Shown here: in pieces, positions 26,219-37,573 of the stretch
How the letters are laid out: each line of letters opens with the position of its first letter
Position numbering within the stretch: the first letter of the stretch is position 1
Program-made: the position numbers and the translations under genes
Source of the DNA: Acholeplasmataceae bacterium
GTDB taxonomy: Bacteria > Bacillota_I > Bacilli_A > Acholeplasmatales > Acholeplasmataceae
Direction: 5' to 3'
Length of the DNA: 64,000 bases
Assembly: GCA_023230825.1 (NCBI GenBank)
Contig: JALNWO010000001.1
Location: 62,001 to 126,000 of the forward strand
The notes under the pieces: model-generated
What the model was told of the DNA's origin: nothing
The model's database searches: none
Seen by the model: the letters and a program-made list of their open reading frames with translations, nothing else

Positions 26219-27274
26219 ATGGATCTTAATACCGTTAATAACCGAGTAGCTAATAGTGTCTACTTGAGTAAGCCTACAGATAAAGTCGCTGTAGCAGATA
26301 TTTATAAAGATAAAAAACAAGGCGTTATCAATAGCATCCGTGACATAGGTAAAGAATATGGTTTTAATGAATCCCTCACTGCTTTACTTAGAGGAAGTCA
26401 AGATGTTATCCGTCTCTTTCCTGTAGTGAAGTCAGGATTAGAAGGTTTATCTAAAGAGAATATTCTAAATCGAGTAATGACTAGTACTAATCTACTTCGT
26501 GGTGTGGGTGCTAATCAGTTACCAGAGGGTTGGAATAATACAGTAGATAACTTCTATAAAAACTACGGTGACTATGTTGTTCAAATAGGTAATGTAAGTA
26601 GGGTTGTTAATGGGACTAATTTTGATAACTTACAATCAGTAGGTAATTTAGTTAATCGATTAGCAGGCGAAAGCACATTACTATTTGAAGATAATGATGG
26701 ATTAGCCTCCTTATCAGCTTCCATTATTAAAGAAGCTACTCAATACGGAATTCCTAATAGTTTTGATAAAGTGTTACAAACTGTTCAAAACTCTGACATT
26801 ATGCTAAAGACAGCTAATAGCTGCATTCCTGTAGCTATTGAATATAGTGATATTGGAATGTTAAGATCAATTAGTAGAACATTAGGTCAGGGTAATCTAC
26901 TTAACAATATTCCATCTGTATTAAGTACCTTCTCTCGTCAATACGGTAGTTTCTTTGGTGAGACTTTCCTAGATACTAAGAACCTTCTTAATTCTCTATT
27001 AGAAACTTTCGATGAAGTCGATGAAGGGTGGAGAACGTATGAACGTTCTGGTACTTCTACTGAGATTGATGATGTTTATGTCATGACTACAGCTTCGGCT
27101 GATATGAAGAACCTAATTAGTGGTGTGAAGACTTCTTATGAGTGGGATGATCAAAAACTACAGATAGGTACTTCCTTTAGTAGGGTAAGTGTGGATGAAG
27201 AGATCAAACGCCAATTACCTAGAAAAGCGGATATTAATTACTATAACGAAGTCAGTCCGTATTTAGATATTTAA
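26219..27274 (+). CDS. virion structural protein, tail region (351 aa)
   Basis: A 351-residue soluble protein, mostly helical, in a two-gene unit with the 670-aa protein (19-base gap). The unit converges on the tape-measure gene. No motif recognised; the composition (Asn, Ser, Leu, Val) and position suggest a tail or baseplate component. Confidence 0.6.
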   Translation: MDLNTVNNRVANSVYLSKPTDKVAVADIYKDKKQGVINSIRDIGKEYGFNESLTALLRGSQDVIRLFPVVKSGLEGLSKENILNRVMTSTNLLRGVGANQLPEGWNNTVDNFYKNYGDYVVQIGNVSRVVNGTNFDNLQSVGNLVNRLAGESTLLFEDNDGLASLSASIIKEATQYGIPNSFDKVLQTVQNSDIMLKTANSCIPVAIEYSDIGMLRSISRTLGQGNLLNNIPSVLSTFSRQYGSFFGETFLDTKNLLNSLLETFDEVDEGWRTYERSGTSTEIDDVYVMTTASADMKNLISGVKTSYEWDDQKLQIGTSFSRVSVDEEIKRQLPRKADINYYNEVSPYLDI

Positions 27275-27293
27275 AAAAAGGAATAAATAGACA

Positions 27294-29306
27294 ATGGCTT
27301 CATATTTAGAAAAAAGATTTGAAGAACAACGTAATTATGTTTTAGGTATTGATAACAGGAGTTGGTTACGTGATTCTTTACTAGCCAGAGGAGCTTTATC
27401 AAAATTAGATGAAGATTCCCCTATCTACTATTCTACTGCTGATACCAAATATACTGATACGACATTAGGTGGTAACTTTGCTATTAACCCTCCTCCTCAA
27501 TGGACGCGTAGTGCTGATATTAAAAGAAGAGGGAGAAGTAAGTATGGTCACGGTATGGGAAGAGCTTATAGTGAAAGAATTGATGACTACAGTCAGCTTG
27601 TCCATATGCGTTTAGGTGTAGCGTCTTTTAACTCACTATCTACTTTCGTTGGAAACTTCTATAACCATAACTTAGGCACTTTATCTAGAACAGGTCGTGG
27701 TCCTGGCGTTATGTTCATGGCAGGTAAAGCAGTAGGTTTCGTTGTCGCTATTGCTGCTTGGAAGATTCAAGCCCTTATGTTAATTGGACAAGGCGTCGCA
27801 TTCTTCTTGGAAAAAGGTTCTACTCGGTTTTATAAGTTAAAACCTACTATGCCTATTTACTGGAATACAGTGCAAACCATTGTTAACCAATTAGCAGTTA
27901 ACTTAGGCGTATCTCCTAGAGCTATTCAAAATGCCCCAGTAGGTAATGCAATCTTACAAGGGTATCAGTTTACTGAAGGTGATGCTAATCGACTCAGAGA
28001 GGCTTTTCCTGGCTTATTTACTAGAATGGGTTCTATTGATGTTTGGGCATTAGCTAATAGATCTCAACGTATGTATATTAACCAAATCTCTAAAGCAGAT
28101 AATTTATACGGTAAATATGAAGGCGGGATTAAAGATAGTTTAGAAAATGATATTAGAGAACTCTATCAAGGTGAAGTGACTGATCCTGGTAGACGCGCTT
28201 ATGTTGATTATCTAGATAGTTGGTTAAATACCGCAGCAGGAACTCCAGAAGGTGTTGTTACTGATGAACAAGGTCAGATTGTTAGTGCGGGTATTGAGAC
28301 GATAAACTCCTTAGAAAGAGGAGATGTTCCTAGACTCGTCGACTACTATGAAGCTGAACTTTATGATGGTAGTGCTTTTATTACCTTTAGAGTTAACTAT
28401 ACGGGTTCAGTCTCTGATTCTGTTTCTAACCAATCAGGAGAATCCGATATCGGTAATACTCTAAATGGCTTAGTAAGTAAAGCTAAAGAAGCTACCTTTG
28501 CATTTGCTGGAGGTAACATCGCTCCTGGTGTAGGTGAAGTTATTAAAATGGCTGGCAACTTTGTATCAGGTGCTCTAGATAGTTTTGGATTGACTGGTGT
28601 AGTTAACGCAGCAGTAGGCGGGGCTTTTGTTGATATTCCTAGTCAATGGAAGAGTTCTTCTGCTTCATTTAACAAATCCACTTACACAATCGATTTAGTC
28701 TCTCCTTATAACCATCCAATGGCTAAACTGATGTTTCAGTATATTCCAATGGCTATGTTAATGGCAGCAGCTTTCCCAAGATCAACAGGTACGCAATCGT
28801 ATTACGCTCCACCTATGTTAGAGTTCTATGACCAAGGTCGTGCACAAACTCGATTAGGTATGATTAGTGATCTTAGTTTTGAGAGAGGTTTCACTAACTT
28901 AGGTTTTAACCATAGTAACCGAGCTATGGGAATTAGGGCTACGTTTAGTATTGCTGATATGTCTAATATTGTTCATGTACCTATTTCTGTTAATAATGGT
29001 TTATTAGAATTGATTACTGGTACAGTATTAGGTGGTGGTAGAGGTGCTGTTACAGGCATTATGAAAAACATCGGTAATCAGATGTTCGATGATGAAAGTC
29101 CTTTTAACGACTATTTAGGCGTCATAGCGGGCTTAAGCGTAGCTGACCAGGTCTTCACCTTACGTAAAGCTAAACTACGTGCTACAAGAGCTTTAATGAA
29201 CTGGGAACGATGGACTTCTCCAGCTCGCTTAGCTCATATTACAGGTGACTGGATTCCTTCTAGACTTCTTTCAATGCTTTATCCAGTTAACCATAAACTG
29301 GGATAA
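27294..29306 (+). CDS. virion structural protein with hydrophobic patches (670 aa)
   Basis: A 670-residue protein with AAAAAAGGAAT upstream. Hydrophobic stretches near residues 145-175 (GVMFMAGKAVGFVVAIAAW) and 480-500 (FQYIPMAMLMAAAF) might be membrane-active or buried segments; the C-terminal half is beta-rich. Proteins like this are found beside tape-measure genes in large myoviruses. It converges with the 2224-aa gene and the shared terminator at 29318. Confidence 0.6.
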   Translation: MASYLEKRFEEQRNYVLGIDNRSWLRDSLLARGALSKLDEDSPIYYSTADTKYTDTTLGGNFAINPPPQWTRSADIKRRGRSKYGHGMGRAYSERIDDYSQLVHMRLGVASFNSLSTFVGNFYNHNLGTLSRTGRGPGVMFMAGKAVGFVVAIAAWKIQALMLIGQGVAFFLEKGSTRFYKLKPTMPIYWNTVQTIVNQLAVNLGVSPRAIQNAPVGNAILQGYQFTEGDANRLREAFPGLFTRMGSIDVWALANRSQRMYINQISKADNLYGKYEGGIKDSLENDIRELYQGEVTDPGRRAYVDYLDSWLNTAAGTPEGVVTDEQGQIVSAGIETINSLERGDVPRLVDYYEAELYDGSAFITFRVNYTGSVSDSVSNQSGESDIGNTLNGLVSKAKEATFAFAGGNIAPGVGEVIKMAGNFVSGALDSFGLTGVVNAAVGGAFVDIPSQWKSSSASFNKSTYTIDLVSPYNHPMAKLMFQYIPMAMLMAAAFPRSTGTQSYYAPPMLEFYDQGRAQTRLGMISDLSFERGFTNLGFNHSNRAMGIRATFSIADMSNIVHVPISVNNGLLELITGTVLGGGRGAVTGIMKNIGNQMFDDESPFNDYLGVIAGLSVADQVFTLRKAKLRATRALMNWERWTSPARLAHITGDWIPSRLLSMLYPVNHKLG

Positions 29307-29317
29307 TAGTAATCACA

Positions 29318-29356
29318 GCATAAAAAGGGAGAGCTAATTGCTCTCCCCTTTATGCC
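29318..29356. terminator. bidirectional terminator, GCATAAATA family
   Basis: AGCATAAAAAGGGAGAGC and GCTCTCCCCTTTATGC form the stem between two convergent late genes. Confidence 0.75.
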
Positions 29357-29359
29357 CTA

Positions 29360-32300
29360 TTAAATATTTCTACGTGTATTTACAATTGGAGTAGGCCAGT
29401 TATCTTTATTTCGTTGCCGATTAAAGTAAGCAGCTTCCTCTGGAGTAGTAGGTTTATTTAAACCACTGACCTTACTAAATAGTTCAGTCATACTGTCTTT
29501 ACTTAGTGCATGACTAATCTTAGAGATGTCTTTACTCATTGACTGTAGTACAGTGAGTTGCTCTTGAGCAATGTCTCTTGATTTTGTCATAGCTTCTAAA
29601 TGAAGATCTTTATCAGTTTGTTGCTTAGCAGCAGCTTGCTGATACATTGTCTCAGGCATGAGACCAGTGATGCTTTGATTCCCTAAAGCAGTGGGCATAC
29701 CAGTGCGCTTATCCTCAGAAGGATAAATACCAACACGCCCTTTGTTTTCCTCTACTGCTTTTTCAGCTGTAGTGGTGAGATTTCCACCTGTTACACTAAA
29801 ACGTACTTTATTATCCCCAATTTTTGACATCAGAGTGTTAAAAGCAGTTAGTGAGTTTCTGATAGTTACATCACCAGCTTGTTTATTAATAAGCTGACCA
29901 ATGATAATTTCATTGTTTCTACTCACTGTTTGGTCAGCGTTAGAACCATTACCAGAGCTTAATACACCTACTTTATTATTTCCTGACCAAATCTCATAAA
30001 CAGAACCTTGAGATTTATTAACACTAGGAATAAGTTCGTATGTACCTGGCTTAAAGTTATCACTGAGTTCAATAGTAGAGAAAACTTCACCATTGGACAA
30101 TTGTAATTTACCTACCATTACTTTTTCTTTAGTTGTAGTGCGTGTTAAAGATAAGGTAAGGGTAGTTTTTGTAGAGATATTATTCTCTCCAACAGAAGTA
30201 CGAGGATCATGACCTTGTATTCGATTAGAAGTAATACCTGTACCACCTAGAGGATTATCTGAAGGTGTTGATACGTTAACATTAGCTCCAACTTCAGAAC
30301 GATACTCACTTGGATCACGACCACCATCTTCTTTAGGTATAATAGAGCCGCCTAAAGGAAGTGTGGAAGATCTACTTACAGTTTCAGGTGCTACTGTCGG
30401 TACATTAGATTCACTGATTGAAGTATTAATCCCTTCACTAGAACCTGTAGCAGGTAGAATTACACCACTGTGTGTATCTGGTGGTGGAAAGTGTCCTGTC
30501 TCAGTACCAGCTTTAATCCCTAAATGGCGTTTACGTACAGAACGAATACGACTCTGGAAATAATTAATGATATCAGCAAAAGTTCTTGGTCTGCGTGTTT
30601 CCTTATCATAGAAAACCCATTTATTAGCATTAGCTGCTTTAGGTAAGAGTTGAGCTGCTACAGCACCAGGGTTATTACCCATGGCTTTTAAAAAGCTAGT
30701 AGCTCCACCTGGACCTAAGAAGTGCGCTAAATAAAGATCTAACATACTAATTTTCCTATTAGGGAAATTATTCGTTAGTGTCTTATGGTTTTCTTTCATG
30801 TACTCAGCAGTCATTAAAGAGTTAGCAATGGGATCTAAACGACTTACACCTGGTTGGAGTCCATACTTACCTCCATAGCGTTTAATCATTGCTTCCCACG
30901 TACTTTTAATAAACTGTCCTAAACCCATTGCAGAAGAAGTACCTGGCCTAGCTTGGTTCCTAAAATCAGATTCTAATCCAATATAGGTAGCTAGATCCGT
31001 AGCACTGACTCCAGCAGCTTTTGCTACACCATCAATCATGTCCTTATAATGCAAATAGCTGTTATCTCCTGTCGGTAAAGGGATACCTTCGTACTTAGTA
31101 TCAGTTCCTTTACCTAAAGAAACTTCACCTAAGTCAGTTGGTAATGCACCTCGATCTTCACCGGGTAGACCAAAACCACTCACTTGACCATGAATACCGT
31201 AGACTTGAGGTTCACTTTTTGTCCTGTACATCGAACCATGATCTGCACCACTTGCATGTGCTTCTGTTCGATTAATAGGACTGCCTAAACCTCGTACATT
31301 TGATTGTTCTTGTGGTATAAAGGTAGATAGCGCAGCTTTAGTAGAAGAACTCGTAGTATTTAGTGCCTGTTCTTGGTTAAGCTTAGTATCACTTGCTTCT
31401 TTCTCAATAGCTTTGATATTTATTTCAACAGTCTTGCTATCTGTGTTGAGTTCAATATCATCCCAAGGAGAATCAGTAATAGACCAAACACTAACTTTTA
31501 TTCCGTCTACAGTTGTCATGACAGAGCTAACGATTCTAGCAAATTCTAATCTATCACTAGCACCCATCATGTCTAACTGATATTGTACTAGGTTAGATTT
31601 TGTTTTTTGCTGAATAATAGAAGCAGCAGTCGTATAAACAGGTAAGAAACGTAAACTAAACCAACGGTTAAATAAAGCAGCTCTTTCGCTAGATGGACTA
31701 CTAATACCAAAGTGAGGAAGGAAGGTTTCATGCACACTACTTAAATCACCTTCCCAGATAACAGTTTCATTATCTTGAACTCTTAATCCTTCAGTACAGT
31801 ATGATTCTAACTCCCTTAAGATCTTTACTTTACTTAATGTAAATTCAGATAAGCCGTAAGTTTTAAAACGTACAGCATCAACTGCTTTAATATAACTAGG
31901 TACGCGGTTATTAATTAGTTCTACTTTAGAAGCATAACTACTTGTAATAGTTTTACCTGCTTCTTTAACAGATTGTCCGTGTAGTAATTTAGGATCAGCT
32001 TCTTTACTTTCTTCTCCTTCTTTCTTAGGTTGTTCCGTAGCTTTATCCTCAGGATTTGCACTTTGCTCTTTAAGAAGTTCTGCACGTTTCTTATTACCGA
32101 TCTTAGTACTTAGTTTCTTATCGACTTCATTCCAAATAGAATCAACTTCCACAGGACCCATAACTAAAGGTTTCTCTGAGAAAGGGTTAGAATCTACTTC
32201 ATAAGGTCCATTTTTGAAACGAGTAGCTTGATGGTATCTAATCTTATCTTCTGGTTTTAACTTGTCTACTTTTTGTAAATCAGTATTACCAGCGATACGA

Positions 32301-35300
32301 CTAATGATTCCAATATGGATTAAGAAAATAGGAATAAACCTTAACCTTAGCCATTCATCAACGCGAGCATATTCTTCTTCATCATCAATCTCTATTTTTA
32401 AAGCATTAAGAATTTCTCTAGGATCAATCGTGCTTCTTAAACTCGGAATTCCTTCTGGACTAAAGTTTAAATGACTTGTTAATTTATCTTCCAATGCAAA
32501 AATGCGTTCAAAAGCAGAGTCATCTGAACTAAAGCCGTATTGAGCAATTCGATAAGAAGAAACTTCACCAGGTTTTGGCCTAGTTACGTATTTGTAAATA
32601 CTGTAAGCTGCATGTGCTGTTCCTGCTATAGCTAAACCTTTAAGAATGATAGGAGAAGCGATAATGCCAGCAGTAGCACCTAACCCAATACCTAAAGTAC
32701 GTAGAGCAAGACCAAATGCAGGTTTAACTAACCGCATTGCTGCATTATCAACCACTCTACCGACAACACGAGCATTCTTAATTAATCCAACACCTTTCTT
32801 AGCAGCCCATTTACCACCAGCAAAACCTTTACGTAAGCTCTGACCAGAGAATAGTCGCTTGATAAATCCACCAGCTTTTTTAATTGGTTTAATTTTATTA
32901 AGTGTAGCACCTATATTCTTAGTAGCATTCGCTACATTTTTAGCACCAGCTCGTATTGAAGTAGCAGCTTTCTTACCTGTAGCAAGCCCGCCTCTAAAAC
33001 CACCAGGACCTTTAGCAACCTTAGCAGCTCCTCTACCAAAGATCTTACCAAGACCTTTACCTATCGCCTTACCGCCTAATAGACTACCTAAGAGAGAACC
33101 TACAGATCCTAAAGAACTTATTCCTAGCTTACCTAAAATAGCCTTTAGCGCTTTACCTTTTAATCCACCAAATAGATTCCCGAATAAATCATTAAAGATA
33201 TTACTTTGTTCACCCTTTTCTTCACTCTGAGTATCTACTTCATCCGAGACCTCACTAGTAGCTCTACTCATTAAATCTTCGTATGAGCCTTTACGTGGTC
33301 CTTTTTCTCTTTGCTCTCTATCCTTATCGATTTTAAGCATCTCTTTTAATACATCAAGAGTTTGACTTAATTTATCAGTAAGAGAAAGATTCATGGTATC
33401 GATACTGTCAGTGACAGGACTTTCTTCATCCTCTTTAGTCTTCTTACTAAACCAGTTATAGTTACTAGCAAAATCTAACGCTTTATTCTTTAAAGTTTCT
33501 ACGTGGTTTTTAATTGGTCCAAAACCTACACCAACGCCAGAAAGACCCAAAGTAAACCGGCTCTTTTTAATAGCGTTAGTGATTCGAGTAATTCTACTCT
33601 CACCGTCTATTTCTCCTTTCTTGAATCGCTTAAAAGGATTGAGATTATTAAAGACACCTAAACGAGGTGAAGTACTGTCATCATCTTTACTAATGACTTC
33701 TTCTGCATCTTTAACAAATGCTTTAATTTGATCAATGACTTTCTTACCTTCTTCTGTAAGAGGATCTAAATTCGTGACATTGTCTAAGATTTCTTTAAAA
33801 TCAATACCAGATAGTCTACCTTCTATATCAGTCTGAGCTTTCTGATATAAATCTTTAACTTTCTGAACAACATCTTCTTTTTCTAAAAGACGTTTAGCAG
33901 CTTCAGCTTCTGTAATGACATATTCTTTAACTTGTCGTGCTTTTGATCTAGCCTTTACTTTAGCGTCTTGTAAGTTTTTAAAGAATTTACTCTCAGTGAG
34001 TTTTTCTCTACCTTCTCTAACCCGACCTTTTATACTGTATTTATCATCTAAGTTATCAAAGAGTTCCTTAGCGTCTTTAAAGTAATCAGGTTTCTTTACT
34101 TCAGGTAGTTCATCATCATAATCACCATCTACATAAAACTCAATTAAGCGCTTAGGATCAATTCTGCCTTCTTTAATAATACCTGCTTCTTCTAAATAAC
34201 TACTTAAACCAGATTCTACATAGTTCTGAATAACACGATGATTAGAAGAAATAGTACTACCTAAATCTCTAAAACGGTTAGAGAATTCTACTTCACGTTC
34301 TTTAAACTCATCATCCTTATAATACTCTTTAAATAAATCACTAACTGTCTTAGCATCCTCTTCACCTAAATCAGCAAAGAACTCAGCACTACTAAAGTTT
34401 TCTCTAGAAGGTAGGATTTCTCTATAGTTATCACTTAAGAACTTAATAGCTAATCTACGTCTTAACTCAGGATCGAGATTCTCTCCTCCGATTTCATCAA
34501 TTAGATTATAAGCATCGCTCTTTACCCACTTACCACCATCCTTATTGATAATGTCACGAACAATGGATTGTCCGATACTAGAGCTATCTGTAAAACTATT
34601 AGAAGTATAATCGTAAGCTACTAATCCTGCTCTTTCATTACCTGTTCTTAAGATGTGAATTTCACGATGAATCCTAGAGAGTAAACCCGGTATAATCTCA
34701 GTTAAAGATTTAGAGTCCTGTCGTTTCCATACAGCTGGTTTATTAATACTACTGATATTATCTACTGCTATATCTGTACGGGATTTATCGCTTTGAATTA
34801 ATCCACCTAAAATACGAGCAGCAGGTGAAAGTAGTCGATCTTTCTTACCGTATTCTTCTAACCAAGGTTTGTAGTTTCTAGTAATGAAGTTTAACTGCCC
34901 ACCTAATCGCCGAAGTCTTGGTCTTTCATTGAGCTTTTCTTGGATACGCCCACCAAAAGCATGAGCTAAGATAGTTGGTAAGAAACCACCTATCATCTCA
35001 CCAGCCATGCGCTGATTAGACATCCCTCCCAGACCACTCATACCAGACATCATTGATGCACTCGATGCCATCATATCAGCACCGAACAACATAGACTGAA
35101 TACCAGTAGAGACTTCTTTAATAGCCTGACGGCTATTACGCATCATGTTCTCACGCATCTGTTGGAAATCATCAGCACGATTACCAAAGAAACGGTTAAA
35201 GCTTGTTCGCGTAACTCCTTGAGCAAAACGAGCACGAGTATCTTCATGCTGCTCTACTTTTAGTAAGTCAGGCTTTTTAACTTCTTTAATTAATTCAGAT

Positions 35301-36034
35301 AAAGCACTAGCTTGAAGAACTTGAGCTTCTCGCAAAACTTCTAAAGTTTTACCTTGAATAAAGTATTGCTTTAATTGTAATTCTAAACTCTTTCTTTGGA
35401 AGTTAATCTGTAGCTTATCATTATAAGCATTTAAACGACTAACACCTGTAGCAATTTTCTCTAGTTGATTATGAGTGCGAATTTGATGACGGCCTTCTAC
35501 AGCCATTTTTACTGCTTCTCGTGCCTCAGTTCTTACTTCAGCATTTTCATCAGCTTCGACTTGTTCACCAAAGATCTCTTTTAATGTATTACTAATTTGC
35601 TCTTCAAAGACTTGAGTCTCAGTAAGAGAACGTTCTGTTTTCTCTCTATCTCTAGCCCAAGCATCTACTCGACCTTTTACTCCTTTAGGAATATAGTCAC
35701 CAGCTAGATTACTCAAGCTCTCAACAGTACGTTTAACAGGAGAGATGACTTTACTATACTCTTGAACTCCTTCATCGTATAGTTGTTTTACACCCTCTCC
35801 TAACTCCATTAAATCACCGACAGCCTGACCATACCCCACAGGTAAAGTCTTACTAGCGACTGTTCTAGCGGTACTAGAAGAGAGCATAGAACTACCTGCT
35901 CCTGACAGTATGCCCTTCGCAAAGTCTTTAACCTTATCAAATCTAGTCTTAGGCTTGTCGTTAAATAAATCCCCAAACCCATCGTCAAAATTATCGAAAG
36001 GGTCTGTGATAAAATCTTCAGTTTTCTTAACCAT
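29360..36034 (-). CDS. tape-measure-like giant protein with lytic transglycosylase (SLT) domain
   Basis: A 2224-residue protein. The frame is open from 36070, but ATG 36034 (MVKKTED) has GGAG upstream and begins a charged N-terminus, so I chose it. Long coiled-coil and helical regions fill residues 60-1000. A Gly/Ala/Lys-rich basic stretch lies near 960-1110, with hydrophobic spans about 1105-1150. An SLT domain sits at about 1665-1830: ATYIGLESDF with catalytic Glu1688, then SSAMGLGQFIKSTW and AHFLGPGGATSF. It would set tail length, travel into the host and cut peptidoglycan during DNA entry. It is divergent from the RNAP beta' gene. Confidence 0.8.
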   Translation of the reverse strand: MVKKTEDFITDPFDNFDDGFGDLFNDKPKTRFDKVKDFAKGILSGAGSSMLSSSTARTVASKTLPVGYGQAVGDLMELGEGVKQLYDEGVQEYSKVISPVKRTVESLSNLAGDYIPKGVKGRVDAWARDREKTERSLTETQVFEEQISNTLKEIFGEQVEADENAEVRTEAREAVKMAVEGRHQIRTHNQLEKIATGVSRLNAYNDKLQINFQRKSLELQLKQYFIQGKTLEVLREAQVLQASALSELIKEVKKPDLLKVEQHEDTRARFAQGVTRTSFNRFFGNRADDFQQMRENMMRNSRQAIKEVSTGIQSMLFGADMMASSASMMSGMSGLGGMSNQRMAGEMIGGFLPTILAHAFGGRIQEKLNERPRLRRLGGQLNFITRNYKPWLEEYGKKDRLLSPAARILGGLIQSDKSRTDIAVDNISSINKPAVWKRQDSKSLTEIIPGLLSRIHREIHILRTGNERAGLVAYDYTSNSFTDSSSIGQSIVRDIINKDGGKWVKSDAYNLIDEIGGENLDPELRRRLAIKFLSDNYREILPSRENFSSAEFFADLGEEDAKTVSDLFKEYYKDDEFKEREVEFSNRFRDLGSTISSNHRVIQNYVESGLSSYLEEAGIIKEGRIDPKRLIEFYVDGDYDDELPEVKKPDYFKDAKELFDNLDDKYSIKGRVREGREKLTESKFFKNLQDAKVKARSKARQVKEYVITEAEAAKRLLEKEDVVQKVKDLYQKAQTDIEGRLSGIDFKEILDNVTNLDPLTEEGKKVIDQIKAFVKDAEEVISKDDDSTSPRLGVFNNLNPFKRFKKGEIDGESRITRITNAIKKSRFTLGLSGVGVGFGPIKNHVETLKNKALDFASNYNWFSKKTKEDEESPVTDSIDTMNLSLTDKLSQTLDVLKEMLKIDKDREQREKGPRKGSYEDLMSRATSEVSDEVDTQSEEKGEQSNIFNDLFGNLFGGLKGKALKAILGKLGISSLGSVGSLLGSLLGGKAIGKGLGKIFGRGAAKVAKGPGGFRGGLATGKKAATSIRAGAKNVANATKNIGATLNKIKPIKKAGGFIKRLFSGQSLRKGFAGGKWAAKKGVGLIKNARVVGRVVDNAAMRLVKPAFGLALRTLGIGLGATAGIIASPIILKGLAIAGTAHAAYSIYKYVTRPKPGEVSSYRIAQYGFSSDDSAFERIFALEDKLTSHLNFSPEGIPSLRSTIDPREILNALKIEIDDEEEYARVDEWLRLRFIPIFLIHIGIISRIAGNTDLQKVDKLKPEDKIRYHQATRFKNGPYEVDSNPFSEKPLVMGPVEVDSIWNEVDKKLSTKIGNKKRAELLKEQSANPEDKATEQPKKEGEESKEADPKLLHGQSVKEAGKTITSSYASKVELINNRVPSYIKAVDAVRFKTYGLSEFTLSKVKILRELESYCTEGLRVQDNETVIWEGDLSSVHETFLPHFGISSPSSERAALFNRWFSLRFLPVYTTAASIIQQKTKSNLVQYQLDMMGASDRLEFARIVSSVMTTVDGIKVSVWSITDSPWDDIELNTDSKTVEINIKAIEKEASDTKLNQEQALNTTSSSTKAALSTFIPQEQSNVRGLGSPINRTEAHASGADHGSMYRTKSEPQVYGIHGQVSGFGLPGEDRGALPTDLGEVSLGKGTDTKYEGIPLPTGDNSYLHYKDMIDGVAKAAGVSATDLATYIGLESDFRNQARPGTSSAMGLGQFIKSTWEAMIKRYGGKYGLQPGVSRLDPIANSLMTAEYMKENHKTLTNNFPNRKISMLDLYLAHFLGPGGATSFLKAMGNNPGAVAAQLLPKAANANKWVFYDKETRRPRTFADIINYFQSRIRSVRKRHLGIKAGTETGHFPPPDTHSGVILPATGSSEGINTSISESNVPTVAPETVSRSSTLPLGGSIIPKEDGGRDPSEYRSEVGANVNVSTPSDNPLGGTGITSNRIQGHDPRTSVGENNISTKTTLTLSLTRTTTKEKVMVGKLQLSNGEVFSTIELSDNFKPGTYELIPSVNKSQGSVYEIWSGNNKVGVLSSGNGSNADQTVSRNNEIIIGQLINKQAGDVTIRNSLTAFNTLMSKIGDNKVRFSVTGGNLTTTAEKAVEENKGRVGIYPSEDKRTGMPTALGNQSITGLMPETMYQQAAAKQQTDKDLHLEAMTKSRDIAQEQLTVLQSMSKDISKISHALSKDSMTELFSKVSGLNKPTTPEEAAYFNRQRNKDNWPTPIVNTRRNI

Positions 36035-36106
36035 GTAAGAAAGCTCCGTTATTTTAATATTCAATAGCACTCTATATATGAGTGTTTCTCAATTAGAGGT
36101 CATAAC

Positions 36107-37573
36107 ATGTCTGTGTCTAATCTAGACAAAGCATTTAATATTAGTATTCTCTATCTAACACCATTGAATCTAAGAGGCTTAGGATTAATCGATACACTGG
36201 ATACTTACGATGTAAATGGTGAGTTCAGTGATCGTGGTCTTTACTCTATTGATTACTTTGGTCCAGTAGGAGATCTACGACGTTCTCGTCGACTTGCATA
36301 TATTGATATCAAGATGGAGGTTATTCATCCTCTTATCTATAAATCCTTAGTAAAACTAAAAGGCTTTTACGAAGATATTATCCTAGGTAAGAAATATGCT
36401 ATTTGGAATAAACTCACTAAAGACTTCGAACCAGCAGATGCATTAACTGGTCAAACTGGTTTTAATTTCTTTCTTAATCACTGGATGGATATTGATCTCG
36501 TTAGAAATAAGAGTACAGCTAGAAACGAGAGAGTTACTTTTATTGAGAATAATAAAAGTAAAGCACTTACTAATAAAATCCTAGTTATTCCAGCAGGTAT
36601 TAGGGACATGACAGTAGGTGCAGATGGTAGACCAGTTAGTGATGAGATCAATAATATCTACCGTCGATTAATTGGGGTATCAAACACTATTACTGAAGCA
36701 GCTATTGAACACAACCCAGAACTCTTTGATAATTCTCGATTACGATTACAATTAGTCTTTAATGAGTTATATGAGTATATTACCCAATTACTTAAAGGAA
36801 AAAAGAAACTCATTACAGGGAAGCTAACCTCACGTAGAATCCATAATGGGACTTCAAACGTTATTAGTGCTTATATCCCTACAGTAAAGCGCTTAGGTGA
36901 GCCAGGATCTATCTCAGTTAATAATACCATTGTAGGATTACAACAATTCTTAGTCTCTATTGGTCAAACAGCTAAGTATTATATTAAGAATGGTCCATTA
37001 AAAGAAGTATTCATCTCTCCTGACCTACCAGCTCGACTCATTAACAAAAAGACACTAGAGCAAGAAGAAGTCGATATCTCTATTGAAGCTTATGATTACT
37101 GGATGTCAAATGAAGGTCTTGATAGAGTACTCAGTGAATTTGCTAATGGTAATATCAGACACCAGCCTGTTGAGATTGAAGATCATTATGTCGCTTTGAT
37201 TTATAAAGGACCTGATAATACTTTTAAAATCTTCTACGATATTAGAGAATTACCTGCTAACTTCTCTAAGAAGTATGTTAGTCCTATTACGCTATTAGAA
37301 CTCCTATACCTCTCTGTTTATGAGACTTCAGCACAATACCCAGCCTTCACTACTCGCTATCCCGTATCAGGAGATGGCTCAATCTATCCTTCTTTCTCTT
37401 ATGTTAAAACAACAGTGAAGTCTGAGAAGAGATATCCTCTAAATGAAGTATGGCAAAAAGACGATACTCTACCTATTGCTTTTGAGTTCCCTTTACTTAA
37501 TTCGAGTTTCTACGATACTCTGACTCCACACACTTCGAGGCTTGCTGGTCTCGGCGCTGATTATGATGGTGAT
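36107..37573 (+). CDS. RNA polymerase beta' subunit N-terminal half, exon 1
   Basis: 489 codons of an RpoC-type N-terminal half. In order: FSDRGLYSIDYFGPVGDL matches the RpoC GLFCARIFGPVKD region; LTNKILVIPAGIRDM matches the VLPVLPPDLRP segment; LTGKLTSRRIHNGTSNVISA matches the [20 protein letters not shown] region; and the exon ends in GADYDGD (residues 483-489), equal to the catalytic NADFDGD with Asp485, Asp487 and Asp489 binding Mg. The continuous frame runs to a stop at 37603, but residues after 37573 do not match RpoC. The intron starts exactly after Asp489. Exon 2 restores the RpoC alignment. The start has AGAGG before ATG. Confidence 0.82.

Noticed and set aside
32859-33230. A 123-aa plus-strand ORF inside the tape-measure gene
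   Set aside because: Antisense shadow of a Gly/Ala/Lys-rich coding region, with no ribosome site.
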